From DATFMH01 sp035267045 (lineage in GTDB: Bacteria; Bacteroidota; Rhodothermia; Balneolales; DATFMH01): DNA of 64,000 bases. The notes under the pieces are model-generated. The model worked only from the letters and a program-made list of their open reading frames with translations. It had not been told where the DNA came from and made no database searches. This document shows positions 26,569 to 36,230 of this stretch, in pieces. Made by a program: the position numbers and the translations under genes. Numbering within the stretch: position 1 is the stretch's first letter; every line of letters starts with the position of its first letter. The stretch lies in contig DATFMH010000146.1 of assembly GCA_035267045.1 (NCBI GenBank), forward strand, positions 9,202-73,201, in the 5' to 3' direction.

Positions 26569-26588
26569 GTACTTATAAACACTGAGTT

Positions 26589-27050
26589 TTGGCTGAAGTA
26601 TTAGAAAATAAAATTAGTGAATTGGTTGAATCGGTACTTGAAGGTACCGATTTGTTTCTGGTGGACCTTGTATTGAAGGGACAGAAGGGCAGCTATTCAC
26701 TATGGGTTTATGTTGATGCTGAGAAAGGCGGTGTAAATCTTGATGAGTGTGCTAATATCAGTGAAGAATTGGGAGTATTACTGGAAGCACATGATATAAT
26801 TAAAGGACGATACCGTCTTAATGTATCATCACCGGGAGTTGACCGGCCTCTTATGGATAAAAGACAATATTATAGTAAGATTGGGCGTAATGCTTCTGTA
26901 AAGTACAAAGCAGGTGAGGAAGCAACGTCAACCAAAGGTATCATTAAAGATTTTAACGGTGAAGAGCTTGTAATTGAGAAAGATGATGGTCAGGATATTA
27001 TCATTACTTTCGAAGATATCATAGAAACAAAGATTTTGACAGCCTGGTGA
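26589..27050 (+). CDS. rimP: Ribosome maturation factor RimP
   Basis: 153 residues. It assists 30S subunit maturation. VEGTDLFLVDL-type N-terminal fold (LVESVLEGTDLFLVDLVLKGQ), LWVYVDAEKGGVNLDECANISEELG, YRLNVSSPGVDRPL and a C-terminal SH3-like part ending FEDIIETKI are all RimP features. The start is TTG at 26589; no in-frame ATG is near. It opens the rimP-nusA-infB-rbfA-truB-ribF run typical of bacteria and follows a terminator-like leader hairpin. Confidence 0.92.
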   Translation: MAEVLENKISELVESVLEGTDLFLVDLVLKGQKGSYSLWVYVDAEKGGVNLDECANISEELGVLLEAHDIIKGRYRLNVSSPGVDRPLMDKRQYYSKIGRNASVKYKAGEEATSTKGIIKDFNGEELVIEKDDGQDIIITFEDIIETKILTAW

Positions 27051-27078
27051 TTATTAAAACCACTGATTGGGAGAAATG

Positions 27079-28335
27079 ATGCAAGATGATATTTCTAAAC
27101 AGATAGTTCAATCTTTTGCTGAGATAGCAAAAGACAAGGGGATCGATCGTAATTTGCTATTGTCGATCCTTGAGGATGTTTTTAAATCAATGATTCGAAA
27201 AAAATATGGATCGGACGATTCTTTTAGTGTAATATTAAACCCTGATCGGGGTGAGATTCAGATGTTGCATGTCAGAGAAGTAGTTCCTGATGATGAATTT
27301 GAGAATCCTGTTACAGAGATTCCTATTTCGGAAGCGCATAAATTTGATCCCGACCTGGAACTATATGATGAGTTTGCAAAAGAGATATTTGTAAAGGATT
27401 TTGGCAGACGTGCGGTTATGATGGCACGTCAGACATTGGCCCAGCGGATCCGTGAAATCGAGAAGGAGAATGTTTTTGACGAATACATGGATCGCGTAGG
27501 CGAAATTGTTCTTGGTGATATCTATCAGGTCAGGAAGAATGATGTTTTAGTAAATCATAACGGTGTAGAACTGGTTCTTCCCAAAAAAGAACAGATATAT
27601 AAAGACAGATATCGTAAAGGTGACACTATTCGGGCGGTTGTTGTAGAAGTTAAACGCGAAAACAGCAATCCAACCGTTATAATATCAAGGACATCACCTA
27701 TTTTTTTGGAACGTTTGTTTGAAAATGAGATTCCGGAAGTATTTGACGGTATTATAGAAATTGTAAAAGCAGTACGTGAACCCGGTGATCGTTCGAAGGT
27801 TGCCGTTATCTCCCATGATGAACGTGTTGATGCCGTTGGTGCTTGTGTTGGAATGAAAGGAGTTCGCATTCATTCAATTGTACGTGAACTTTGTAATGAG
27901 AATATCGACGTAATAAATTATACGGAAAACAAGGTAGAATTCATTAAACGTGCTCTTCAACCGGCTAAAGTGTTATCGGTGGAACTTGATGAAACCAGTT
28001 CGCATGCTAATGTTGTAGTACCGGCCGATCAGGTTTCGAAAGCGATCGGTAAAGGAGGGGTAAATATTCGATTGGCATCTAAGCTTGTAGACTGCGAAAT
28101 TGATGTTTACCGTGAAGTGGAAGAAGAGGACGATATCGATATCTTTGAATTCACGGAAGATTTCGGTGAAGAAGTCGTTCAGCAGTTGTTTGATATTGGC
28201 TGTGATACGGCGCGAGCTGTTCTTGAGCTTGATGCACAAGAATTAGTGAGAAGAACAGAAGGCAAAATCTCCGAAGATTTAGCCAGTGAAATTATAGAAA
28301 CAATAGAAGAAGAGTTTGAAGAGGATGAAATTTAG
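27079..28335 (+). CDS. nusA: Transcription termination/antitermination factor NusA
   Basis: 418 residues. The N-terminal RNA polymerase-binding domain runs to ~130, the S1 domain ~135-200 (GEIVLGDIYQVRKNDVLVN), and KH1 and KH2 ~225-345 (GACVGMKGVRIHSIVREL, then VSKAIGKGGVNIRLASKL). An acidic C-terminal segment follows (EEFEEDEI). It regulates pausing, termination and antitermination. The start was set at the ATG at 27079 because GGGAG is five bases upstream; 27076 is also possible. It lacks the paired acidic repeats of the E. coli protein, as is usual outside proteobacteria. Confidence 0.95.
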   Translation: MQDDISKQIVQSFAEIAKDKGIDRNLLLSILEDVFKSMIRKKYGSDDSFSVILNPDRGEIQMLHVREVVPDDEFENPVTEIPISEAHKFDPDLELYDEFAKEIFVKDFGRRAVMMARQTLAQRIREIEKENVFDEYMDRVGEIVLGDIYQVRKNDVLVNHNGVELVLPKKEQIYKDRYRKGDTIRAVVVEVKRENSNPTVIISRTSPIFLERLFENEIPEVFDGIIEIVKAVREPGDRSKVAVISHDERVDAVGACVGMKGVRIHSIVRELCNENIDVINYTENKVEFIKRALQPAKVLSVELDETSSHANVVVPADQVSKAIGKGGVNIRLASKLVDCEIDVYREVEEEDDIDIFEFTEDFGEEVVQQLFDIGCDTARAVLELDAQELVRRTEGKISEDLASEIIETIEEEFEEDEI

Positions 28336-28394
28336 ATAAACATTTAATTCGAGCGGAATCTTTTAACTCTTAAAGGATCATCTTAATTTATAGT

Positions 28395-31300
28395 ATGACG
28401 CAAGGCGGAAAACAAAAAAAGCTTTTTAAAGTCGCAAAAGAATTTAACGTATCTACTCAAACCATAGTTGAAGCGCTAGAGGAGAATGGATACAAAATAG
28501 ATAGTAAACCTAACGCTAACATTTCTCCGGAGATGTATAGCGCATTGGAATCTGTGTATGGTGTGGATAAAGCGAAAAGTAAAGAACACGAGCGTGCCCG
28601 TGAAGAGTACGAGGTACGCAAGACGGAATTGCGTCATAACAGAAATGAGTCTGTTACTCTCGATAATGTTTTAGAGCCTCTCGATGACCTTCCTATGGAA
28701 CCGGAAGATGAAGCAAAAGTTGAAGACGAATCTAAAGAGAAGAAAGCGGCCGCTGAGGAAGAACAACCCGAATCCGGGAAAAAGGCAGATAAAGAGCCTG
28801 AAAAAGATGTGAAGGAACCCAAGGCTAAAGCTCAGGCTGAAACTGCAGAAAAAGCCGAAAAGGAAGAGAAGGCAGAAAAAGAGAAAAAAGAAGCTGAAGC
28901 TGCAGAAGAAAAGAAAAAAGCAGAAGCTAAAAGGAAAGAGGAAGAGGCAAAGCAGAAAGCAGCCGCAGATAAGCAGAAGAAAGAAGCAGAGGAGAAAGAG
29001 GCTAAAGCCAAAGCTCAGAAAGAGAAGGAAGAAGAAAAATCCGATGAAGGTGAGGATGTAACTAAAGAAGTCGGAAAGAAACAAAAAGAAGATCAAGAGC
29101 AGGCTGAAAAGAAGAAGGCTCAAGAAAAAGAAACTCAGAAAAAAGCCAGTAAAAAAGAGCCGGAAAAAGCCGCTAAAAAAGAAGAAGCCGGGGAGAAAAA
29201 GGAAGAAAAAGAAGCAGAGGAAGACGAAGAAAATGTAATACGTGCTAAGACTTCCAGGCTTCGCGGTACCCGTGTAATTGGTTCAATAGATATTACGAAA
29301 GAAAAGAAATCCTCAAAAAAGAAAAAGAAGAAAAAATCCGATACTAAGTCAAAAGATGAGTCGGGAGAGGATGCGGATAAAAAGAAAACACGGAAAAGAA
29401 AGAAAAAGCGGCTCAAAAGAAGCAAAAATAAGCCTGACGATAAAAAACAGGAAGATACATCCAAGAATAAGAAGAAAAAGAGGGGCAAACGCGGCAAACG
29501 TGTTGATGAGGAAGAAGTAGAGCAGAAAATGAAAGAGACTATGCAGATGCTCAAATCTTCCGGTAGTGTCGGTAAAAAACGACAAAAACGTCGCCGACAG
29601 AAACGTGAGGAAATGGCTGCTGAAAGGGAGCATGAAGCTGCACAAAAAGAAGAACAAAGGGCTATCCTCGAAGTCACAGAGTTTATCACAGTCGGTGACC
29701 TCGCCGATCTTTTGGATGCAAAATCTACAGATATTATTACGATATGCATGAATCTTGGTATCATGGTGTCTATTAATCAACGTCTCGATGCCAGTACTAT
29801 AGAATTGATTGCTGAAGAATATGGCCGCGAAGTTCATTTTGTGGATGCGGATGAATTACTAGAAGAAATTGAAGATGAGGAAGATGCCGAAGAGGATCTC
29901 GAGCCGAGAGCCCCGGTTGTTACCGTAATGGGACACGTCGACCATGGTAAAACGTCTTTACTTGATTACATCCGAAAAGCACATGTAGTTGCCGGTGAAG
30001 CCGGTGGAATTACCCAGCACATCGGTGCTTACGAAGTGTCGGTCGGACAGAATGACAAGAAAATCACATTCCTTGATACACCCGGACACGAAGCTTTTAC
30101 AGCTATGCGTGCAAGGGGAGCACAGGTAACGGATATTGTTATCCTTGTTGTTGCCGCTGATGATGCTGTAATGCCACAAACCATTGAAGCTATAAACCAT
30201 GCCCAGGCAGCAGGTGTATCTATTATTGTGGCAATAAATAAAATTGATAAGCCGGATGCCAACTCTGATAAAATCCGCCAGCAACTCTCAGAACATAATG
30301 TTCTGGTAGAGGAGTGGGGTGGTAAATATCAATCGGCTGAAATTTCAGCCAAAACAGGAAATGGCGTAGAAGAACTACTTGATAAAGTTCTCATTGAGGC
30401 TGAACTCCTTGAATTAAAAGCTAACCCGGAAAGAAATGCGGTTGGGATTGTACTCGAATCAAGGGTAGATAAAGGTAAAGGTGTTGTAGCCAACGTACTT
30501 ATCCAAAAAGGTACTCTTCAAGTCGGTGATCCTTTTGTTGCCGGGCAATATTTCGGACGTGTCAGGGCAATGGAAAATGAACTTGGCAAACGGATTGAAT
30601 CAGCCGGGCCTTCCACACCGTTGCAGTTGATTGGATTTGACGGATTACCACAGGCAGGCGACAAGCTGACGTCAACAGAGGATGAGAAAAGAGCCCGTGA
30701 AGTTGCTCAACAGAGACAACAAATCAGACGTGAACAGGATCTGCGTAAAGTTAAGCATATTACGCTCGATGATCTATCGCGTAGGATGGCATTAGGTGAA
30801 GTTGCCGAATTGAATATTATCATTAAAGGTGACGTTGATGGTTCGATTGAGGCCTTATCCGGTTCATTGCAGAAAATCAGCAATGAAGAAGTTAAAGTGA
30901 ATATTATTCACACCGGTGTCGGTGCTATAACCGAATCAGACGTACTGTTGGCATCTGCTTCCGATGCTATTATTATCGGATTCCAGGTTCGTCCGTCTAC
31001 ACAAGCCCGCAAACTTGCCGAAAAAGAGCAAATTGATATACGACTATTTAGTGTAATTTATGATGCTGTTGATGCTGTTCATGATGCGCTTGAAGGATTG
31101 TTATCACCCGAGATAAATGAAAAAATCGTAAGTACACTTGAAGTACGGGATACCTTTAAAGTTCCCGGAGCCGGTATGGTAGCAGGATGTTATGTAACGG
31201 AAGGTAAAATCACACGAAACACCAAAGTCCGTTTGATCCGTGATGGAATTGTTGTCTATGACGGGGAAATAGGTTCACTTAAGAGATTTAAGGATGATGT

Positions 31301-31421
31301 TCGGGAAGTTGCTTCCGGTTATGAATGCGGTTTATCGATCGCCAATTATAACGATATTAAAGTAGGTGATGTAATTGAGGGCTATGAAGTCGTTGAGACA
31401 AAACGGAAATTAATGAGTTAA
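28395..31421 (+). CDS. infB: Translation initiation factor IF-2 with very long Lys/Glu-rich linker
   Basis: 1008 residues. The GTPase places initiator tRNA on the 30S subunit. An IF2N domain occupies ~8-55 (LFKVAKEFNVSTQTIVEALEENG). Residues ~90-420 form a highly charged, probably disordered or single-helical Lys/Glu/Ala region, later Lys/Arg rich. A second IF2N-like domain is at ~430-485. G motifs: GHVDHGKTSLLD (~511), GGITQHIGAY, DTPGHEAF, NKIDKPDAN and SAKTG. Domains II-IV follow to the end. The linker is long even for this phylum range. rbfA follows after 15 bases. Confidence 0.96.
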   Translation: MTQGGKQKKLFKVAKEFNVSTQTIVEALEENGYKIDSKPNANISPEMYSALESVYGVDKAKSKEHERAREEYEVRKTELRHNRNESVTLDNVLEPLDDLPMEPEDEAKVEDESKEKKAAAEEEQPESGKKADKEPEKDVKEPKAKAQAETAEKAEKEEKAEKEKKEAEAAEEKKKAEAKRKEEEAKQKAAADKQKKEAEEKEAKAKAQKEKEEEKSDEGEDVTKEVGKKQKEDQEQAEKKKAQEKETQKKASKKEPEKAAKKEEAGEKKEEKEAEEDEENVIRAKTSRLRGTRVIGSIDITKEKKSSKKKKKKKSDTKSKDESGEDADKKKTRKRKKKRLKRSKNKPDDKKQEDTSKNKKKKRGKRGKRVDEEEVEQKMKETMQMLKSSGSVGKKRQKRRRQKREEMAAEREHEAAQKEEQRAILEVTEFITVGDLADLLDAKSTDIITICMNLGIMVSINQRLDASTIELIAEEYGREVHFVDADELLEEIEDEEDAEEDLEPRAPVVTVMGHVDHGKTSLLDYIRKAHVVAGEAGGITQHIGAYEVSVGQNDKKITFLDTPGHEAFTAMRARGAQVTDIVILVVAADDAVMPQTIEAINHAQAAGVSIIVAINKIDKPDANSDKIRQQLSEHNVLVEEWGGKYQSAEISAKTGNGVEELLDKVLIEAELLELKANPERNAVGIVLESRVDKGKGVVANVLIQKGTLQVGDPFVAGQYFGRVRAMENELGKRIESAGPSTPLQLIGFDGLPQAGDKLTSTEDEKRAREVAQQRQQIRREQDLRKVKHITLDDLSRRMALGEVAELNIIIKGDVDGSIEALSGSLQKISNEEVKVNIIHTGVGAITESDVLLASASDAIIIGFQVRPSTQARKLAEKEQIDIRLFSVIYDAVDAVHDALEGLLSPEINEKIVSTLEVRDTFKVPGAGMVAGCYVTEGKITRNTKVRLIRDGIVVYDGEIGSLKRFKDDVREVASGYECGLSIANYNDIKVGDVIEGYEVVETKRKLMS

Positions 31422-31436
31422 CAGTTTTGCAATTGT

Positions 31437-31814
31437 ATGAGTATAAGGACAGAACGACTTGGTGCGGAAATTCAGAGAGATCTGGGACCAATATTTCAGA
31501 AATATCAGAATAATACGATAATTACAGTCACTAAAGTCAGGGTTACTCCTGATTTATCCATAGCCAAAGTTTATATCAGTATTCTAGCACCGAACCGGGA
31601 TAAAAATAGCGTTTTTGCTTATCTGAAAGAGCATGATACCGAAATACGTAAAGAATTAGCTCAAAAAATACGGCATCAGGTCAGGAAAATACCCGAGTTA
31701 CATCTCTATCTTGATGATACAGCTGAATATGTAGATCGGCTTGAAAATTTATTCGATAAGATTCATAAAGAAGATCCGGATATACCCGATAACGAAAAAA
31801 ATGAGGGTAACTGA
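31437..31814 (+). CDS. rbfA: Ribosome-binding factor A
   Basis: A 125-residue KH-fold protein for 16S rRNA 5'-end maturation and cold adaptation. RTERLGAEIQRDLGPIF, ITVTKVRVTPDLSIAKVYISIL and IRHQVRKIPELHLYLDDTAEY are family features. It lies between infB and truB as in most bacteria. Confidence 0.94.
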   Translation: MSIRTERLGAEIQRDLGPIFQKYQNNTIITVTKVRVTPDLSIAKVYISILAPNRDKNSVFAYLKEHDTEIRKELAQKIRHQVRKIPELHLYLDDTAEYVDRLENLFDKIHKEDPDIPDNEKNEGN

Positions 31815-31820
31815 TACTAC

Positions 31821-32573
31821 ATGCCCATCGCCATACCATTAGATCGATTACCCGTCTATGATACAGCTAATTTACCGGCTGTAACGGATAATTATAATAA
31901 TGGTGGTATATTCCTGATTGATAAACCCAAAGGATGGAGCAGTTTCAAAGTCATAAAAAGACTTCGACGATTTCTTGATTTGAAGAAAATAGGCCATGCC
32001 GGTACTTTGGATCCTATGGCTACGGGTTTATTGGTTGTTTGTACCGGAAAAGCCACAAAATCCATACAGTACATTCAGGAACTGACCAAAGAATATGTTG
32101 CTAATATCAGGTTCGGAGCATCCACACCAAGCTTTGATGCCGAGACGGAATTTGATGAACATGCCCCGTACGATCATATCACAAGAGAAGGTATCGAAGA
32201 AACGTTAAGTGAATATTTTAACGGCACAATCAATCAGCTTCCCCCTATGTATTCCGCTCTCAAACATAAAGGCCAAAGGCTCTACAAATTGGCACGCAAG
32301 GGAGAAACAGTGGAACGCAAATCACGGCAAATTACGATATATAATACAGACATTATAAGTTTTGATAATCCCGATTTGATAATAAAAGTTGAGTGTAGTA
32401 AAGGTACCTATATTCGAACATTGGCGGATGACCTGGGCAGAACAATGAATTCATTGGCATATTTGTGTGGTTTGAAAAGAACCAGGATAGGATCGTATCG
32501 GTTAGAAAATGCTTTATCGATAGAATTACTGGAAAAAATTTTTAACAATGACAGAAATCGTTTATCTCAATGA
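31821..32573 (+). CDS. truB: tRNA pseudouridine(55) synthase
   Basis: A 250-residue enzyme that makes the T-loop pseudouridine. The catalytic motif is GHAGTLDPMATGLLV with Asp64. Also present are FLIDKPKGWSSFKVI (family KPxGxTS), QLPPMYSALKHKGQRLYKLARKGE and CSKGTYIRTLADDLG. The C-terminal PUA-like domain is reduced. Its 3' end overlaps ribF by 26 bases. Confidence 0.94.
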   Translation: MPIAIPLDRLPVYDTANLPAVTDNYNNGGIFLIDKPKGWSSFKVIKRLRRFLDLKKIGHAGTLDPMATGLLVVCTGKATKSIQYIQELTKEYVANIRFGASTPSFDAETEFDEHAPYDHITREGIEETLSEYFNGTINQLPPMYSALKHKGQRLYKLARKGETVERKSRQITIYNTDIISFDNPDLIIKVECSKGTYIRTLADDLGRTMNSLAYLCGLKRTRIGSYRLENALSIELLEKIFNNDRNRLSQ

Positions 32574-33480
32574 CGTTAATTACGATTCCAACTCCGTAAT
32601 CACGGTTGGTACGTTCGACGGCGTTCATGAAGGGCATAAAACAATAATAAAAAGGGTAGTTGATACAGCGAGAGAAAGAGGCGCCAGAAGTATACTCGTT
32701 ACTTTTGATCCGCATCCGAGAGAGATCATCAATCCGGGTAAAGATGGAATAAAGCTACTTACTACACTTGAGGAACGTGCAGAAATACTGGATGATTTGG
32801 GAATAACAATGATGTTGGTGATTCCATTCGACCGTGATTTCTCACTAATCAGTTCCGAAGATTTTATTCATGATATCATATATGATAAAATAGGGGTTGG
32901 CAAATTTATTATAGGCTATGACCATCAGTTCGGCCGGAACAGAGAGGGAACAAAAGCAACCGTAAAAAAACTTTCACGCGAGCTCGGGTTTGAAGTTGAG
33001 ATTATTGAAGCCCATGATATTGGTGAGATAACGGTCAGTAGTACCAATGTTCGCAATGCTCTTGAAAATGAAGGAGACGTTGATTTAGCACACCGATTCT
33101 TAGGAAGGCCTTATCATATTAAGGGAACGGTAGTTCACGGTGATAAACGTGGCAAGGAGATCGGATTTCCAACAGCAAATGTCAAACCAGAAAATCATAA
33201 GAAAATTATACCCAAAAATGGGGTCTATGCTGTTGATATTAAGGTTGGGGAAACCATTTATAAAGGGATGATGAATATCGGTATCCGGCCGACATTTGAT
33301 GGGAGTGATGAGCGAACGATAGAAGTGAATATTTTTGATTTTTCCAGTAATATCTATGGGGAAACTGTTGAGATATGGTTTATTAAAAGAATAAGGGACG
33401 AATTACGTTTTAAAAGTGTAGAAGAATTAATTGAGCAAATAAAGAATGATAAAGTAATTGCTCAAAGGTTAAATAAGTAA
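32548..33480 (+). CDS. ribF: Bifunctional riboflavin kinase / FAD synthetase
   Basis: 310 residues. The N-terminal FMN adenylyltransferase domain has GTFDGVHEGHKTII near 22 and TVSSTNVRNALENEGDV near 155. The C-terminal riboflavin kinase domain has HGDKRGKEIGFPTANVKP near 195 and GVYAVDI. It converts riboflavin to FMN and FAD. It overlaps truB, so the two are coupled. Confidence 0.95.
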   Translation: MTEIVYLNDVNYDSNSVITVGTFDGVHEGHKTIIKRVVDTARERGARSILVTFDPHPREIINPGKDGIKLLTTLEERAEILDDLGITMMLVIPFDRDFSLISSEDFIHDIIYDKIGVGKFIIGYDHQFGRNREGTKATVKKLSRELGFEVEIIEAHDIGEITVSSTNVRNALENEGDVDLAHRFLGRPYHIKGTVVHGDKRGKEIGFPTANVKPENHKKIIPKNGVYAVDIKVGETIYKGMMNIGIRPTFDGSDERTIEVNIFDFSSNIYGETVEIWFIKRIRDELRFKSVEELIEQIKNDKVIAQRLNK

Positions 33481-33555
33481 TATATTATCAAACTTGTAGA
33501 TTAACTTAAGTAAGCAGTCTACTTTAGCATATAATAATATCTAAAGCGGAGAATA

Positions 33556-33825
33556 ATGAATATAACTCAAGAAGAAAAGAAAGAGATTTTTAAAAATTAT
33601 GGTACTTCCGAAAGTGATACCGGTTCGCCGGAAGCACAAATCGCTTTATTCACGGAACGTATCAATCGTTTAACCGGCCACTTAAAGGAACACAAACTTG
33701 ACCATTCATCCCGTCTTGGGTTGCTACGTTTGGTTGGTAAACGCAGAAAATTACTCAACTATCTTATGAAAAAAGATATTGAAGGTTACAGAAAACTGAT
33801 CAAAGAGTTGGGTATACGTAAATAA
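33556..33825 (+). CDS. rpsO: 30S ribosomal protein S15
   Basis: 89 residues, full length. TGSPEAQIALFTERINRL, HKLDHSSRLGLLRLVGKRRKLLNYL are the S15 core that binds 16S rRNA helices 20-22. It is 75 bases after ribF and followed by a strong terminator, so it can be a unit of its own ahead of pnp, as in E. coli. Confidence 0.97.
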   Translation: MNITQEEKKEIFKNYGTSESDTGSPEAQIALFTERINRLTGHLKEHKLDHSSRLGLLRLVGKRRKLLNYLMKKDIEGYRKLIKELGIRK

Positions 33826-33828
33826 TTT

Positions 33829-33858
33829 AAAAAGGCACGTAATAATCGTGCCTTTTTT
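33829..33858 (+). terminator. Intrinsic terminator between rpsO and pnp
   Basis: AAAAAGGCACG (33829-33839), short AT loop, CGTGCC (33847-33852), then T6. Read on the plus strand it ends the rpsO transcript. Confidence 0.9.
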
Positions 33859-33971
33859 ATTACATCTCTCGTTATAATCAGGCTTATATTTTATGATACG
33901 GGTTTGCTAATATTTCAAAATATTAAGCGTTAATATTAAATATTATAAACAGATTAATTTAGTTATTTCAC

Positions 33972-33992
33972 ATCGTTATATACGATAACGAT
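33972..33992 (+). promoter_or_regulatory. Hairpin in the pnp 5' leader
   Basis: ATCGTTAT (33972-33979), five-base loop, ATAACGAT (33985-33992), then the palindrome ACGTACGT. It lies 26 bases before the pnp ATG. In E. coli the pnp leader forms an RNase III-cut stem used for autoregulation; this could be an analogous element or a DNA operator. Confidence 0.45.
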
Positions 33993-34017
33993 ACGTACGT
34001 TAAGTAAAGGAAAAAAC

Positions 34018-36129
34018 ATGAAGGAAGATTTTAAATCAGTTGAATTTGCACCTGGAAAAACATTATCAATAGAAACAGGCCGCCTGGCAAAGCAGGCAAA
34101 TGGTTCCGTTGTGGTTAGATTAGGTGAGACAATGGTGTTAGCCACAGCAGTAAGTAAAGAGGAACCGGTGCCAGGTCAGGATTTCTTTCCATTGTCAGTA
34201 GATTTTAGAGAAAACTTTTCAGCCGGTGGTCGTTTCCCCGGAGGATTTATTAAACGTGAAGGACGCCCTTCTGAAAAAGAGATTTTATCAAGTCGTTTAA
34301 TCGACCGGACCATTCGTCCCATGTTCCCTAAAGGGTATATGAATGAAACACAAATTATTTGCTTTGTTATATCATCTGACGGTGAAAATGATGCTGATGT
34401 TTTAGGCGGTGTTGGAGCTTCTGCAGCGCTGACATTATCTGATGTTCCTTTTGACGGACCTATTGCCGAAGTTCGCGTAGGTCGTATTGATGGTGAAATT
34501 ATTGTTAATCCGACGGTAACTGAACTCGAAAATTCGGATATTGATTTGGTATTGGGCGGAACTATCGACAGCGTTGTAATGGTCGAGGGTGAAATGGGCG
34601 AAATTTCCGAAAAGGAAATGCTCGAAGCCATTGATTATGGTCATCAGGCCATTATTAAACTATGCCAGTTTCAACTGGACCTGAGAAATGAATTTGGTAA
34701 ACAAAAACGTGAATTTGTTCCCGAAGAGCCTGATCAGGAACTCGTGAATAAAATTCATGATCTCATCGGTGACCGTTTTTATGAGATATCCAAAGCACAA
34801 CTTGATAAAAACGACTATAACCAAAAGATCAAGGATGTTGTAACGGAAATTCAGGAGAATCTCGCGGAAGAATATCCCGAACAGGAAGGTGATATTTCAG
34901 AGATCTGCCATGATTACCAAAAAGATATATTACGTGGACTTATTATTGATGAGAAGTTACGTATTGACGGTCGAAACACGGATGAAATTCGTCCTATCTG
35001 GACACAGGCCGGTTATCTTCCCCGTACACACGGATCCGCAATATTTACACGTGGTGAGACACAAGCCCTGGTAACTGTAACTCTGGGTACAAAAAGAGAT
35101 GAACAAAGCATAGATACTCTGTTCAATACAGAGCCTAAGCATTTCATGTTAAATTACAATTTCCCACCATTCTGTGTTGGAGAAGCACGTTTCCTTAGAG
35201 GTCCCGGACGCCGGGAAATAGGTCACGGTCATCTGGCAGAACGAGCAATCAAGAAGATGATGCCGGACCAGGAAGAATTTGGGTACACCATTCGTGTCGT
35301 TTCCGATATCCTCGAATCAAATGGTTCATCATCAATGGCTTCGGTTTGCGGTGGATCTATGGCATTGATGGATGCCGGGGTACCATTAAAAAAACCTGTT
35401 GCCGGTATTGCCATGGGCCTTATTAAAGGCGAAGATAAAACGGTTATTCTTTCCGATATTCAGGGCCAGGAAGACCACATGGGTGATATGGACTTCAAAG
35501 TAACCGGTACTGTTGATGGTATAACCGCTTGTCAAATGGATATCAAGGTAAAAGGTATTTCCCAGGAAGTTATGCAACATGCATTGGAACAAGCTAAGAA
35601 AGGCCGCTTATTTATACTGAGCAAAATGGCTGAGACCATTTCCGTACCCAGAGCGGAACTTTCAAAATATGCCCCTGCATTTACCAGAATGGAAATAGAT
35701 GCAGATCAGATTGGTGCCCTTATAGGCCCGGGTGGTAAAATCATCCAGGGTATTCAAAAAGAAACCAATACCGAGATTAATATTGAAGAAGAAGGTAATA
35801 AGGGGATTGTGACCATAGCTGCCATGAGCGGTGCAGAGGCTGAAGAAGCAGTTGCTAAAGTTAAGGCAGTTGTTGGTAAACTTGAAGAAGGTGAAACCTA
35901 TGAAGGTACCGTTCGTTCAATAAAAGATTATGGTGCTTTTGTGGAAATCATGCCCGGAAAAGACGGTTTACTTCACATTTCAGAGATAGATCATAAACAT
36001 ATTAAAAATGTTCGTGAGGTATTGCAGGAAGGTGATATCATTAAAGTAAAACTCCTGAGTATTGAAGCAGGTGGTAAACTTCGTCTTTCAAGAAAAGCCT
36101 TACTTCCTAAGGAAGAAGAAAATGAATAA
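34018..36129 (+). CDS. pnp: Polyribonucleotide nucleotidyltransferase (PNPase)
   Basis: 703 residues, usual length. Two RNase PH-like domains (~10-220 and ~310-540) flank a helical linker. Catalytic-half motifs include FREDFSAG-like DFRENFSAGGRFPGGFIKREG, RGETQALVTVTLG, SDILESNGSSSMASVCGGSMALMDAGVP and GDMDFKVTGT. KH (LIGPGGKIIQGIQKET) and S1 (YEGTVRSIKDYGAFVEIMPG) domains end the protein. It degrades RNA phosphorolytically in the 3' to 5' direction. It has its own leader hairpin and terminator. Confidence 0.97.
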   Translation: MKEDFKSVEFAPGKTLSIETGRLAKQANGSVVVRLGETMVLATAVSKEEPVPGQDFFPLSVDFRENFSAGGRFPGGFIKREGRPSEKEILSSRLIDRTIRPMFPKGYMNETQIICFVISSDGENDADVLGGVGASAALTLSDVPFDGPIAEVRVGRIDGEIIVNPTVTELENSDIDLVLGGTIDSVVMVEGEMGEISEKEMLEAIDYGHQAIIKLCQFQLDLRNEFGKQKREFVPEEPDQELVNKIHDLIGDRFYEISKAQLDKNDYNQKIKDVVTEIQENLAEEYPEQEGDISEICHDYQKDILRGLIIDEKLRIDGRNTDEIRPIWTQAGYLPRTHGSAIFTRGETQALVTVTLGTKRDEQSIDTLFNTEPKHFMLNYNFPPFCVGEARFLRGPGRREIGHGHLAERAIKKMMPDQEEFGYTIRVVSDILESNGSSSMASVCGGSMALMDAGVPLKKPVAGIAMGLIKGEDKTVILSDIQGQEDHMGDMDFKVTGTVDGITACQMDIKVKGISQEVMQHALEQAKKGRLFILSKMAETISVPRAELSKYAPAFTRMEIDADQIGALIGPGGKIIQGIQKETNTEINIEEEGNKGIVTIAAMSGAEAEEAVAKVKAVVGKLEEGETYEGTVRSIKDYGAFVEIMPGKDGLLHISEIDHKHIKNVREVLQEGDIIKVKLLSIEAGGKLRLSRKALLPKEEENE

Positions 36130-36150
36130 AAAGTAGATAATAACTTTTTT

Positions 36151-36184
36151 AAAGCGCCAATCGTAAATGATGGCGCTTTTTTTT
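36151..36184 (+). terminator. Intrinsic terminator after pnp
   Basis: AAAGCGCCA (36151-36159), 11-base loop, TGGCGCTTT (36171-36179), continuing in T. Confidence 0.9.
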
Positions 36185-36230
36185 GTTATTATGCTTTTAA
36201 TGGCAATTTATTATTGAGTAATTATTTACA

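Noticed and set aside
28671..29837. Long minus-strand ORFs rich in Phe, Leu and Ser within infB
   Set aside because: They are the reverse complement of the Lys/Glu-rich linker codons (AAG/GAA read as CTT/TTC) and have no independent start signal or family resemblance.
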